A stretch of 38,172 nucleotides of DNA from Synergistales bacterium (GTDB lineage Bacteria; Synergistota; Synergistia; Synergistales; Aminiphilaceae): positions 1 through 38,172 of the forward strand of contig JAIPGA010000016.1 in NCBI GenBank assembly GCA_021736445.1, read 5' to 3'. The position numbers and the translations under genes were made by a program. Positions within the stretch are counted from its first letter, which is position 1. The number at the start of each line of letters is the position of its first letter. The notes below the pieces were generated by a model. It was not told the DNA's origin. It saw only the letters and a list, made by a program, of their open reading frames with translations, and searched no databases. Positions 18,165-26,301 of the stretch are shown here, in pieces.

Positions 18165-18205
18165 CAGGAGGCCCGGCGGGGGTGCGCCCCCCGCCGGGCC
18201 TCCTG
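18165..18205. terminator. Perfect 18-bp hairpin between convergent genes
   Basis: Arms 18165-18182 and 18188-18205 are exact complements around a 5-base loop. The stem is CAGGAGGCCCGGC followed by a run of G. It lies between the methyltransfer cluster (+) and the aldehyde oxidoreductase (-) and probably ends transcription from both sides, though no U-run is present. Confidence 0.75.
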
Positions 18206-18274
18206 TATCGAACCCTTCCTTGTTCCTGCGGAGTGCTCCCCCCGGAGAGCCCGGCGGGTCCGCGCTGCCTTCCG

Positions 18275-20143
18275 CTACGCCAGCCCGAGCCGCTCCAGCG
18301 TCTCCTGTTTCGGGGCGCCGGTCTCCTTGTCCCATCCCCTGGCCTCGTAGTACTCGTCGAGCATGCCCTCGTAGTCGCTGATGGCGCTCTCGGGCTTGCC
18401 GCCGAACTTGCCGAAGGCCGGGCTCCTGCGCATCTTTTCGGGCAGCAGGTCGTCCTTGCGGGAGAGCCCCTCCCGCATGTTGAAGAGACGCTCCAGCACG
18501 AGGGTGCGTTCGCCCACCTCCAGCAGCTCCCGGCCGGTCATCTCCCAGCCGGTGGCGGCGTTGAGAAGCTCGGCGTCGCGGTCCACATTCATGCCGGAGA
18601 ACATATAGAACTTGCAGGTCACCAGCACATCCGGCAGCTGCCCCGCATCCTGCAGGATGGCCACGTCGTTGCCCTTTCCGTGCTCCTCCAGGGCATCCAC
18701 CTCGTTGGGGTCGCGCAGGCCGTAGGGCTGCAGATCATTGTCGCCCTTACCGCCGTCCCAGCCGCTGGTCTCGAAGGGATGGATATGGCAGAGCCCCCGC
18801 GGCGCCGTCCCGTAGGTCAGCGCCAGGGACTTGCCGCCCCGCGGGTCGTGGGCCGGCCCCTCCAGACCCTTGACGTGGATGGCGAGCTCCTCCGCCCTGG
18901 GCCCGAGTTCCTTCGCCGCCGCACGCACGCCGTCGGCCAGCAGGCTGTAGATCCGGCCCTCCCGGTAGGTGATCCGGCGCAAGCCCTCGGCGAGATCCTC
19001 CGGCTGGTTCCAGGCGATGTGGAGCCCCTCCAGGTCCTCCTCGGAGACAATCCCCTGTTCCCGGCACTCCATGAGGAAGGCCAGCTGCGCACCGGCGGAG
19101 ATGGTGTCCAGGCCGTACTCGTTGCAGAGCCAGGAGGCATGCACAGCCGCATCGACGTTCTCGTTGCCGATGAAGGCGGTAAAAGCCGAGATCGACTCGT
19201 ACTCGCCGCCCTCGTGCTCCGGCGTGGCGTAGGGCCCGTCGGGAACGTGGAGCCAGCGGCCGCACTGCATGGTGCAGCCCGAGTAGCAGCCCCGGGCCCT
19301 GATGAGGTTCTTTTTCTGGAAGTGAGTGGCCACCTCCTTGCCCTTGCCGAAGGAGTTGGACTGCCAGTTCCTCGTGGGCAGGTCGCCGGAGGCATCGGAG
19401 AAGGCGTAGCCCATCATGGTGCCCCCTTCCTTGAACCCGCCGCTCACCGGGTTCTGCAGCACCACCTTGTGGAATTCCCTGGACTTGGCGGCGAAGGTCT
19501 CTTGGTCAGCCAAGGTCACCTCTTTCGCACCCTTTACGGCGATAGCCAGAAGGTTTTTGGACCCCATCACCGCGCCTCCGCCGCAGCGGCCGGCGGCACG
19601 GTGGCTGTGCATGACGCTCGAAAAGAGCACGCCCTGCTCCCCTGCCGGACCGATGGAGAGCACCAGGTAGTCCTGACCTACCTCGTCCCGCACGGCGGCC
19701 TCCTTGTCCAGGGTATGCCTGCCCGCCAGGTGGGAGGCATCCTTCAGGGTCACCCCGTCGTTGTCAACGACGGCGTAGACGGGGTTCTCGGCGGCCCCCT
19801 GGACGATCAGAAAGTCGTAGCCCGCCTTCCTGAGGGCGAAGCCCACATCGCAGCCCATGCGGCTCTCCCCCCAGGCGCCGGTGAGGGGCGATTTGAAACA
19901 GATCTCGATGCTCCCCCCGCCGGGCACCCGCTGGTCCGTCAGCGGTCCGGTGCCCACCAGAAGCAGGTTGTCAGGGCCGAGAGGGTCCGTACCGGCTTCC
20001 ATCCGGTCGTAGAAGAGCCGCGCGGCGTAGCCCGCGCCACCGATGTATCTCCGCAGGTCCCCCCGGAGCGGTTCCGCACTGCTCTGTCCCGTGGTCAGGT
20101 CGATCCAGAGCTCCGCTCCGGCATAGCCAGGTTGCGTCGTCAT
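18275..20143 (-). CDS. Aldehyde:ferredoxin oxidoreductase family protein (tungsten-type)
   Basis: A 622-residue cytoplasmic protein, typical length for the AOR family. Family blocks include YIGGAGYAARLFYD and PDNLLLVGTGPLT near the N-terminus, MGCDVGFALRKAGYDFLIVQG, and GRCGGGAVMGSKNLLAIAVKG, which bind the tungsten bis-pterin. The 4Fe-4S cysteines appear as GCYSGCTMQCGR near residue 285 plus VTCKFYMFSG near residue 515. The first motif is C-x3-C-x3-C, one residue longer than the usual C-x2-C-x3-C, so this may be a distinct subfamily. It would oxidise an aldehyde, or reduce an acid, with ferredoxin. GGGGAGG lies 7 bases before the ATG. It follows the ABC importer operon on the same strand after a 138-base gap. 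Confidence 0.9.
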   Translation of the reverse strand: MTTQPGYAGAELWIDLTTGQSSAEPLRGDLRRYIGGAGYAARLFYDRMEAGTDPLGPDNLLLVGTGPLTDQRVPGGGSIEICFKSPLTGAWGESRMGCDVGFALRKAGYDFLIVQGAAENPVYAVVDNDGVTLKDASHLAGRHTLDKEAAVRDEVGQDYLVLSIGPAGEQGVLFSSVMHSHRAAGRCGGGAVMGSKNLLAIAVKGAKEVTLADQETFAAKSREFHKVVLQNPVSGGFKEGGTMMGYAFSDASGDLPTRNWQSNSFGKGKEVATHFQKKNLIRARGCYSGCTMQCGRWLHVPDGPYATPEHEGGEYESISAFTAFIGNENVDAAVHASWLCNEYGLDTISAGAQLAFLMECREQGIVSEEDLEGLHIAWNQPEDLAEGLRRITYREGRIYSLLADGVRAAAKELGPRAEELAIHVKGLEGPAHDPRGGKSLALTYGTAPRGLCHIHPFETSGWDGGKGDNDLQPYGLRDPNEVDALEEHGKGNDVAILQDAGQLPDVLVTCKFYMFSGMNVDRDAELLNAATGWEMTGRELLEVGERTLVLERLFNMREGLSRKDDLLPEKMRRSPAFGKFGGKPESAISDYEGMLDEYYEARGWDKETGAPKQETLERLGLA

Positions 20144-20179
20144 TTCACTACCTCCCCTATGATTGTGGTCTGTCGGGAT

Positions 20180-20230
20180 GAACGAACGGGGACCCCACCC
20201 GGGTCCCCGTCGTTCTCACTGTAAATTGTA
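20180..20230 (-). promoter_or_regulatory. Hairpin and possible -10 box upstream of the aldehyde oxidoreductase gene
   Basis: A 15-bp stem with one bulge spans 20180-20215 and would lie in the 5' leader of the downstream gene. On the minus strand a TACAAT (complement of 20225-20230) precedes it, but no good -35 is found at normal spacing. The oxidoreductase may have its own start here or be read through from the importer operon. Confidence 0.35.
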
Positions 20231-20281
20231 GCACGCACCGCCGGTGTGCCACCAACAGGGGCGCGCCCTTTGTCGCTGCTC

Positions 20282-21211
20282 CTACTTGCCGATATAGCCG
20301 TGCTCCACCAGGAAATCGCCGGCGATGTCCTCGGGCTCTTCGCCGTTGTCATAGCGGAGGTTCAGGGCGGCCATCGTCTTGGCGTCGATCTCGCCGCTGA
20401 GCTTCTCCACAATGTCGAGAACGGCGGGATACTCGTCGAGCGTCTCCATGTCGATCACATAGCAGGCGCTGTAGTCGGGGAAGTATTCCTTGTCGTCCTC
20501 CAGCACCTCCAGGTTGAGCTTCTTGATGCGGGAGTCCGTGGCGTAGGCGGCGATGACCTCAACGTCTTTGTTCTCGATGGCCTTGTACATCATGGCGTAC
20601 TGCATGGGCAGCACCTTCTTGAATTCGATCCCGTAGGCCTCCGACCAGCCGGGGTAGGCGTCGGGCAGGGTGTCGAAGTTCTCGTCGCCGCCGAGCTTCC
20701 ACTTGGGTGCGTAGGGCGCGAGGTCCGAGGCCTTCTCGAGGTCGTACTCCTCGGCGGTCTCCTCGCGGACGGCCATCACGTAGGTGTTGCTGAAGCCCAG
20801 GGGCTTCGCCCAGGTAACGTTGAAATGCTCTTCGAAGCCCTCCTTGACCTTCTGGTAGGACTCCTCGGGAGGCAGATTCTCGCCCTCGTAGCGGAGGATC
20901 CCCCGGAGCATGGTCCCCGTCCAGGAGGGGAAGATGTCCACCTCGCCGCCGCGCATGGCCTGGAAGACCACCGCCGAGGCGGCGAAGTTGGTGTTGATCT
21001 TCACGTTGAGGCCGGAATACTCCTCGATCAGGTGCTTGGCCATCCAGGCGAGCACCGTGGTCTCGTTCACCGTCTGGCTTCCCACCATGATGGTGCCGTC
21101 GTAGTCCATGGGATCGGTGTGACCTGACGCCAGCGCGGCGCTCCCGGTGTTGACTGCCGCAAAGGCCATCAATACGAATACCGCAGCGATCAGAAAACCT
21201 TTCATACGCAT
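20282..21211 (-). CDS. Glycine betaine/choline-type ABC transporter substrate-binding protein (second copy)
   Basis: A 309-residue secreted protein with a signal peptide (KGFLIAAVFVLMAFAAVNTGSAALA, cut before SGHTDP). The mature part matches OpuAC/OpuCC-type binding proteins: GSQTVNETTVLAWMAKHL, DIFPSWTGTML, YPGWSEAYGIEF, AAYATDSRIKKLNL and a C-terminal NGEEPEDIAGDFLVEHG. It delivers a quaternary ammonium or related compound to the permease. It is a close paralogue of the upstream binding protein, about 100 bases away, and is the last importer gene. Two ATGs (21211, 21205) are possible starts; AGGAG lies 11 bases before the first. Confidence 0.9.
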   Translation of the reverse strand: MRMKGFLIAAVFVLMAFAAVNTGSAALASGHTDPMDYDGTIMVGSQTVNETTVLAWMAKHLIEEYSGLNVKINTNFAASAVVFQAMRGGEVDIFPSWTGTMLRGILRYEGENLPPEESYQKVKEGFEEHFNVTWAKPLGFSNTYVMAVREETAEEYDLEKASDLAPYAPKWKLGGDENFDTLPDAYPGWSEAYGIEFKKVLPMQYAMMYKAIENKDVEVIAAYATDSRIKKLNLEVLEDDKEYFPDYSACYVIDMETLDEYPAVLDIVEKLSGEIDAKTMAALNLRYDNGEEPEDIAGDFLVEHGYIGK

Positions 21212-21309
21212 ATTCTACAGCTCTCCTTTCAATCCTGGGGCTCTGTTGCGCCCCCTCTCTCCCAAAAGGGCCCGTTCCGAAGAACAGACCCTCCTCACAC
21301 TGCCTCCCT

Positions 21310-22230
21310 CTAGATCAACCCTCTCCGGCTGAGGAAGTCGTCGGCGATGTCCTCAGGCTCCTCGCCGCTGTCGTAGCGCATATTCAGCTTACCCATGGTC
21401 TCCACGTCGATGGTGCCGCTGAGCCGACTGAGGATCTCCTTGACGGCGGGGTACTTGTCCAGGATATCGAGTTTCACCACGTAGCAGGCGCTGTAGTCGG
21501 GGAAGAAGTTCCTGTCGTCTTCAAGGGTCACCAGGTCGAGTTTGGGAATACGGGAGTCCGTGGAGTAGGCGGCGATGACCTCCACCTCGTCCTTGGCGAT
21601 GGCCATGTACATCATGGAATACTGCATGGGCAGCACGTCATCGAATTCGATGCCGTAGGCCTTGGACCAGCCGGGATAGCAGTCTGGCCGGATGTCGAAG
21701 TTGTTGTCCGTGCCCAGGGTCCAGTCTTCTGCATAGGGTTTGAGGTCCGAGGCCTTCTCAAGGCCGTACTCCTCGGCGGTCTCGCGCCGGACGGCCATGA
21801 TGTAGGTGTTGCTGAAACCCAGGGGTCTGAGCCATGTGGCGTTGAAGTGTTCCTCGAAGCCCTCTTTGACCTTCTGGTAGGACTCCTCGGCGGAAAGCTT
21901 GGGGCCTTCATAGCGGAGGATCCCCGTCAGCTGGGTCCCCGTCCAGTTGGGGTAGATATCCAGCTGGCCGCGCTGCATGGCCTGGTGCAGCACGGAGGAT
22001 GCCTGGAAATCGGTAGTAATGGTCGTGTCCAGCCCGGTGTGCGTGTCGATCAGTGTCTTGGCGATCCAGGCCAGCACGATGGATTCGTTCACCGTCTGGG
22101 CACCGATACTCACCGTACCCTCGTACTCCATGGGATTCTCCTCGGCGTAGGACGCTGCAGGAGCAACAAACCCTGCTGCAACAAAGAGGCACACCACCGT
22201 CAGTGCAACAAACCATATACCATTTCGCAT
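21310..22230 (-). CDS. Glycine betaine/choline-type ABC transporter substrate-binding protein (first copy)
   Basis: A 306-residue secreted binding protein with signal peptide (GIWFVALTVVCLFVAAGF, probable cut after ASYA). The body repeats the blocks of its neighbour: GAQTVNESIVLAWIAKTL, DIYPNWTGTQL, YPGWSKAYGIEF, AAYSTDSRIPKLDL and SGEEPEDIADDFLSRRG. The ATG at 22230 is chosen because the signal peptide begins there and AAGGAG (complement of 22243-22248) lies upstream; an earlier in-frame ATG at 22269 would add 13 residues before the signal. The spacing of ribosome site to start matches that of the second copy, consistent with tandem duplication. It lies 66 bases after the permease gene. Confidence 0.9.
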   Translation of the reverse strand: MRNGIWFVALTVVCLFVAAGFVAPAASYAEENPMEYEGTVSIGAQTVNESIVLAWIAKTLIDTHTGLDTTITTDFQASSVLHQAMQRGQLDIYPNWTGTQLTGILRYEGPKLSAEESYQKVKEGFEEHFNATWLRPLGFSNTYIMAVRRETAEEYGLEKASDLKPYAEDWTLGTDNNFDIRPDCYPGWSKAYGIEFDDVLPMQYSMMYMAIAKDEVEVIAAYSTDSRIPKLDLVTLEDDRNFFPDYSACYVVKLDILDKYPAVKEILSRLSGTIDVETMGKLNMRYDSGEEPEDIADDFLSRRGLI

Positions 22231-22296
22231 GTACTGAACCAACTCCTTGTATGGATTTTCGCCCCGCAACCGGGACGTACTGCACAGCTTGAAGCT

Positions 22297-23010
22297 TTAT
22301 TGGGCTTGGGCGTTCGCCGCTTCCAGCCGTTCCTCAGCCTTCCGTTTCAGACGTTCGGCCTTCTGCTCGGGGCTGAAATGGCGCTGGAGCATCTTGATCC
22401 CCTGGTCGGCGATCAGGGCCAGGATGGTGGCGGGGATAGCGCCGGCCAGAACCACCTCGTTGCGGATGGAGGCGAGCCCCGAGAAGATCAGCTTCCCCAG
22501 CCCTCCGCCGCCGATGGCCGAAGCCAGCGTGGCCGTCCCGATGATCCAGACCATGGCCACCCGGATCCCGGCGAGGATCACCGGCCGCGCCAGCGGCAGC
22601 TCCACCCGCATGAGGATCTGCATGTCTTTCATCCCCATCCCCCGCGCCGCCTGGGTCAGCTCGCTGGGGACATTCTTGATGCCCGTATAGGTGTTCTGCA
22701 GCACCGGCAGCATGGCGTAGAGGAAGAGCGCGCAGATGGCGTTGTCGTTGCCGATCCCGAAGACGAAGATGAGAAAACCGAGCAGCGCCAGGCTGGGGAT
22801 GGTCTGAAAGACGTTGGCCACGCCGATGATGTAGGGTGTGATCTTCTCGTTCCGCGTCAGGTAGATCCCCAGGGGGACACAGAGCGCCAGGGTGATCCCC
22901 AGTGCGATGCCGGAGATCATGATATGTTCCATCGTCAGGTTGAGGATGCGCATATAATAACGCGTTACATATTCATAAAATAATACCCAGAAGGACTGGT
23001 CACCGTACAT
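22297..23010 (-). CDS. Betaine-type ABC transporter permease
   Basis: A 237-residue inner-membrane protein of the BPD transport family with about five hydrophobic segments. The cytoplasmic EAA loop that docks the ATPase reads LTQAARGMGMKDMQILMRVELPLARPVILAGIRVA, here noted by its key residues G-M-x-D at the centre. The closing segment ATLASAIGGGGLGKLIFSG is typical of OpuAB/OpuCB permeases. The last 30 residues form a charged helix rich in Lys, Glu and Arg. Only one permease gene is present, so it probably works as a homodimer. The ATG at 23010 follows the ATPase gene stop by 6 bases, with GGAGAAGGAG upstream. Confidence 0.92.
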   Translation of the reverse strand: MYGDQSFWVLFYEYVTRYYMRILNLTMEHIMISGIALGITLALCVPLGIYLTRNEKITPYIIGVANVFQTIPSLALLGFLIFVFGIGNDNAICALFLYAMLPVLQNTYTGIKNVPSELTQAARGMGMKDMQILMRVELPLARPVILAGIRVAMVWIIGTATLASAIGGGGLGKLIFSGLASIRNEVVLAGAIPATILALIADQGIKMLQRHFSPEQKAERLKRKAEERLEAANAQAQ

Positions 23011-23016
23011 AATGTG

Positions 23017-24153
23017 TCACTCCTTCTCCGAGGCAACGGCTGTCCGCGACAACCGGCCGATGGCGAGTTTGGCGACCTCGCCGCTGGTGATGATACCCAG
23101 GAACATCCCGTCTTCGTCCACCACGGGTATGGGCATATCCCTGTCGGCAAGCATCTCCGCCGCATCGCGCATGTTGGCGTCGGCCGAACAGAGAACCCGG
23201 TTCTGCCGGACGCCATCCCTGGCTGTCCCGTCTCTCCTGGCCGCCCGTTTCAGCAGCGAGGCATGGGCCATGCCGACCCACTTTCCCCGCTTGTCGACAA
23301 CCTGGGCGAACTCCACGTCTTCGTCTTCCATCATATCCAGGACATCCTTGGCGCCCCTGCTGGGACGCACCTGGATGGTCGGCGGCGCAACGAGGGTATC
23401 CACTGGGCTCTCCGGCGAGATCTGGGAGAGCCGGTCCTCGCCGATGAAGTTCTTGACGAACTCCGTGGCGGGTTCCTCCTGGAGCTCCTCCGGCGTCCCC
23501 ATCTGCTCCACCTTGCCGTTGCGCATGAGAACGATCTTGTCGGCCATCTTGATGGCCTCGTCCATGTCGTGGGTGACGAAGACAATGGTCTTTTTCATTT
23601 GCTCCTGCATCAGGAGAAACTCGTCCTGCAGACTGCCCCGGCTCAGCGGGTCCAGCGCGCCGAAGGGCTCGTCCATGAGGATGACAGGAGGATCGGCCGC
23701 CATGGCCCGCAGCACGCCGATGCGCTGCTTCTGCCCGCCGCTGAGCATTCCGGGCAGGCGGTGCCGGTATTCCCGGGGCGGCAGATTGGCCATTTCCAGC
23801 AGCTCGTCCACACGCTTGGTGATCTTCTTCTGCGGCCATTTGAGCAGCCTGGGGACGATGGCGATGTTTTCGGCCACCGACATGTGGGGCATCAGGGCGA
23901 TCTCCTGGATCACGTAGCCCAGGTCGCGGCGGAGCTGCACGGCGTCGATGCTGTAGATGTCCCGGCCGTTGACGTAGATCGTGCCCTCCGTACAGTCCTC
24001 GAGCCGGTTGACCATCTTCAGTGTGGAGGTCTTCCCGCAACCCGAGGGACCGATGAAGGTGACCAGTTCGCCCTCTTCAATCCTGAGATTGAGATCGTCC
24101 ACTGCCCTGGTTTCATTGGGGTACACCTTGGAAACATGTTCAAAGAGCACCAT
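23017..24153 (-). CDS. Betaine-type ABC transporter ATPase with tandem CBS domains
   Basis: A 378-residue ATPase. The nucleotide-binding domain fills residues 1-240 with Walker A GPSGCGKTS near 36, signature LSGGQKQRIGVLRAMA, Walker B VILMDEPFGALDP and switch His in VTHDMDEA. Residues 255-375 hold two CBS modules (VDTLVAPPTIQVRPSRG and NRVLCSADANMRDAAEML through FLGIITSGEVAKLA). In OpuA such CBS pairs sense ionic strength or bind cyclic di-AMP and gate osmolyte uptake. It follows the TPP enzyme gene by 3 bases, so the two are co-transcribed. The ribosome site AAGGAG lies inside the end of the upstream gene. Confidence 0.93.
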   Translation of the reverse strand: MVLFEHVSKVYPNETRAVDDLNLRIEEGELVTFIGPSGCGKTSTLKMVNRLEDCTEGTIYVNGRDIYSIDAVQLRRDLGYVIQEIALMPHMSVAENIAIVPRLLKWPQKKITKRVDELLEMANLPPREYRHRLPGMLSGGQKQRIGVLRAMAADPPVILMDEPFGALDPLSRGSLQDEFLLMQEQMKKTIVFVTHDMDEAIKMADKIVLMRNGKVEQMGTPEELQEEPATEFVKNFIGEDRLSQISPESPVDTLVAPPTIQVRPSRGAKDVLDMMEDEDVEFAQVVDKRGKWVGMAHASLLKRAARRDGTARDGVRQNRVLCSADANMRDAAEMLADRDMPIPVVDEDGMFLGIITSGEVAKLAIGRLSRTAVASEKE

Positions 24154-24156
24154 GGC

Positions 24157-25797
24157 TTACAAGGCTCCTTTCGTCTCTGAAGGTGGCGTCGCCTGCACAT
24201 CGATGAGCGTGGGACACTGCCTGGCAAAGGCGCGTTGCAGTGCCTGCTCCGTCTCCGCGCCGTTTTCCACAGCCTCGTAGGCGATACCGTAGGCTCCGGC
24301 AAGGGATTGCAACTCCGGTCCCCGGAGGTCCACGGCGATACGTCTTCCGGGCTGGAGCACCGCCTCGTTGCGGCGGATCTCGCCGTACCCGCCGTCGTTC
24401 CAGATCATGATGGGCAAGGTCAGCCCCTCCTGGGCGGCCACGGCCAGCTCGGGCAGGGTGAACTGGAAGCCGCCGTCGCCGGAGAAGACACAGACCGGCG
24501 CCGTCGGCTCAGCCAGCTTGGCGCCGATCGCTCCGGGCAGGGCATACCCCAGCGTGCCGAACCCCACAGGGTGGTGGAAGGTCCGCGGGTGCCGGGCGGG
24601 GAACTCGCTGAGGGCCACATAGGCGGCCCCGGCCATGTCGATAAAGAGCTTCCCCTCCTCCGGCAGACCTGCGCGCATCCCCTGCAGGACATCGAGCATG
24701 AGCGGGAACTCTCCGCCCATACCGGTGATGCCGTTGACCTCCTCCCGGGAGCGTTTCACCAGGCCGGCCACCGCGGTGACGGTGTCCCATCCGATCGGAA
24801 TCGCAACGTCCAGGCGCTCCATCAGGGCGGAGGCGGCTTCCGCGGCGTCCCCCCGGATGCCGATATCGGCACGGAAATTCCGGTCGAAGTTGGCGGCGTC
24901 CACATCCACCTGGATCAGGCTCCCGCCGAGCTGCAGCGGGAACTCCCAGAGATCGGCGGGGGAGATCTCCGTCCCCACGGCAAGCATCACATCGCAGCCG
25001 GCGACATACTCCCGCACCGACGGCAGGTGGATCCGGGTGCCGATGCAGAGAGGATGGTCCTCGCTCACCACGCCTTTTCCGGCCATGCTCTGCAGCACAG
25101 GCATATCGAGCCGCTCGGCCAGACGGGTGAGCTCTTCGGCTGCCCCCGCGGCTCCGCCGCCGAGATACATCACCGGCCGTTCGGCCCCGGCGAGTCGCTG
25201 GGCGGCCGCATCGAGCTGCGTCCCGTCCAGGGGCGGCAGCGGGGAGGGGCCCTTCGGATCGGGGATGGGGGCCTCCTCCCGGCAGGCGCCGTTGATGACA
25301 TCCATGGGAACCGCCACATGGACCGGCCCGGGGCGTCCCGTTACAGCCAGGCGGAAGGCATCGGCCAGCGCATCGGGGATCGCTGCGGCGCTGGTCACGC
25401 AGCGGCTCTCCTTGGCCACGGCCCCCATCACCGTTGTGGCGTTCCGCAGCTCGTGGAGAAATCCGCAGCCCTTGCCGATCCAGGCAGTGGGGATCTCGCT
25501 GGAGATCACCACCATGGGCACCGAATCGTGGTAGGCCTCGCCCATGGGGGTGAGGATGTTGGTCATGCCGGGCCCGGAGATGACCAGCGCCACCCCCACC
25601 TGCCCGGTGCTCCGTGCGTAGCCGTCGGCCATGAACCCCGCGCCCTGTTCGTGCCGGGTCGTGACATGACGGATACCGCTGTCGTACAGCGCATCGTAGA
25701 TACCGAGATTGTGGATCCCCGGAATACCAAAGATGGTGTCCACACCCTGGGATTTCAAGGTTTGGACAACCAGTTGGCCTCCTGTCGCCAATTCCAT
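24157..25797 (-). CDS. Thiamine-diphosphate-dependent enzyme of the acetolactate synthase type
   Basis: A 546-residue protein with the three-domain fold of this superfamily. The catalytic Glu50 lies in TTRHEQGAGFMADGYAR. The diphosphate/Mg motif reads SGDGGFQFTLPELAVAAQ through WNDGGYG near the C-terminus. The N-terminal third (IFGIPGIHNLGIYDAL, then GKGCGFLHELRN) recalls, from memory, the arginine-pathway decarboxylase AruI more than acetolactate synthase. No regulatory-subunit gene accompanies it, so acetolactate synthase is unlikely. Its substrate is probably a 2-oxo acid or related compound obtained with the importer encoded just downstream. It is the first gene of that operon; GAGAAGGG lies ahead of the ATG. 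Confidence 0.85.
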   Translation of the reverse strand: MELATGGQLVVQTLKSQGVDTIFGIPGIHNLGIYDALYDSGIRHVTTRHEQGAGFMADGYARSTGQVGVALVISGPGMTNILTPMGEAYHDSVPMVVISSEIPTAWIGKGCGFLHELRNATTVMGAVAKESRCVTSAAAIPDALADAFRLAVTGRPGPVHVAVPMDVINGACREEAPIPDPKGPSPLPPLDGTQLDAAAQRLAGAERPVMYLGGGAAGAAEELTRLAERLDMPVLQSMAGKGVVSEDHPLCIGTRIHLPSVREYVAGCDVMLAVGTEISPADLWEFPLQLGGSLIQVDVDAANFDRNFRADIGIRGDAAEAASALMERLDVAIPIGWDTVTAVAGLVKRSREEVNGITGMGGEFPLMLDVLQGMRAGLPEEGKLFIDMAGAAYVALSEFPARHPRTFHHPVGFGTLGYALPGAIGAKLAEPTAPVCVFSGDGGFQFTLPELAVAAQEGLTLPIMIWNDGGYGEIRRNEAVLQPGRRIAVDLRGPELQSLAGAYGIAYEAVENGAETEQALQRAFARQCPTLIDVQATPPSETKGAL

Positions 25798-26301
25798 ACA
25801 ACCACCCTTCTCGTGTCAAAATCATGGTAGACGGATCGCTCGGAAAAGAGAATCGAAATCGTTGGGCTTCAAAAAAGCGCATGAATAGTATGTATTGTAC
25901 ATCGCAGACGCCCCAGCGGCTTCCGCGTGGCTGAGGCAGGGGGAACCACAACACTGTGGCCTTGACTGGCAAGGCACTGGGTGCAAACGAGTTCGTTCAG
26001 GAAGTGCTTCTCGCTGCATGCAGATCATGCGAGGGGGAGGCGGCCAGTGCCGCGCATCTACGGAGCCGCGAACAGACAGGACGGTACGGAAAAGAAATAT
26101 CGATAGATGATACGCGCATCTGCGGACAGTACCCCTGTACTCAAAGCACCTCGCTGTCCACAGAGGTCACTCGCTGCACTGCGCAGCATGAAGGTATGAT
26201 AGGGGATACGGGCCAAAAAGTCAACTATGGGCGAAGCCGTAGATGGGTCTCATTGCTCTGTACAGCCCGCCCATAGCCTGCTATTGATTAGGTTTTTGCC
26301 G
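25798..26301. other. 504-base gap without a recognised gene
   Basis: No ORF here resembles a known protein, and no tRNA or known RNA pattern was seen. Base composition looks less GC-rich than in the flanking genes. It must hold the promoter of the TPP-importer operon (-), but no -35/-10 pair at good spacing was found. A TTGACA on the minus strand (complement of 25815-25820) is too close to the start codon to serve. The only structure is the inverted repeat near 26225-26276. Confidence 0.4.
26225..26276 (-). terminator. Inverted repeat, possible terminator after the ligase gene
   Basis: CTATGGGCG (26225-26233) and CGCCCATAG (26268-26276) are perfect 9-base arms around a 34-base loop. Read on the minus strand the right flank is TTGACTTTTT, so it can end the ligase transcript about 25 bases after its stop. 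Confidence 0.5.

Noticed and set aside
18131-20224. 697-codon open frame on the + strand opposite the aldehyde oxidoreductase
   Set aside because: It is an antisense shadow caused by high GC; the minus-strand frame carries all AOR family motifs.
24157-25797. Acetolactate synthase large subunit (ilvB)
   Set aside because: No small-subunit gene or other branched-chain genes nearby, and N-terminal motifs differ; operon context is an importer.
25822-25900. Short Tyr/Phe-containing ORF (MYNTYYSCAF...) upstream of the TPP enzyme as a second attenuation leader
   Set aside because: No clear ribosome site, no run of identical codons and no terminator between it and the gene.
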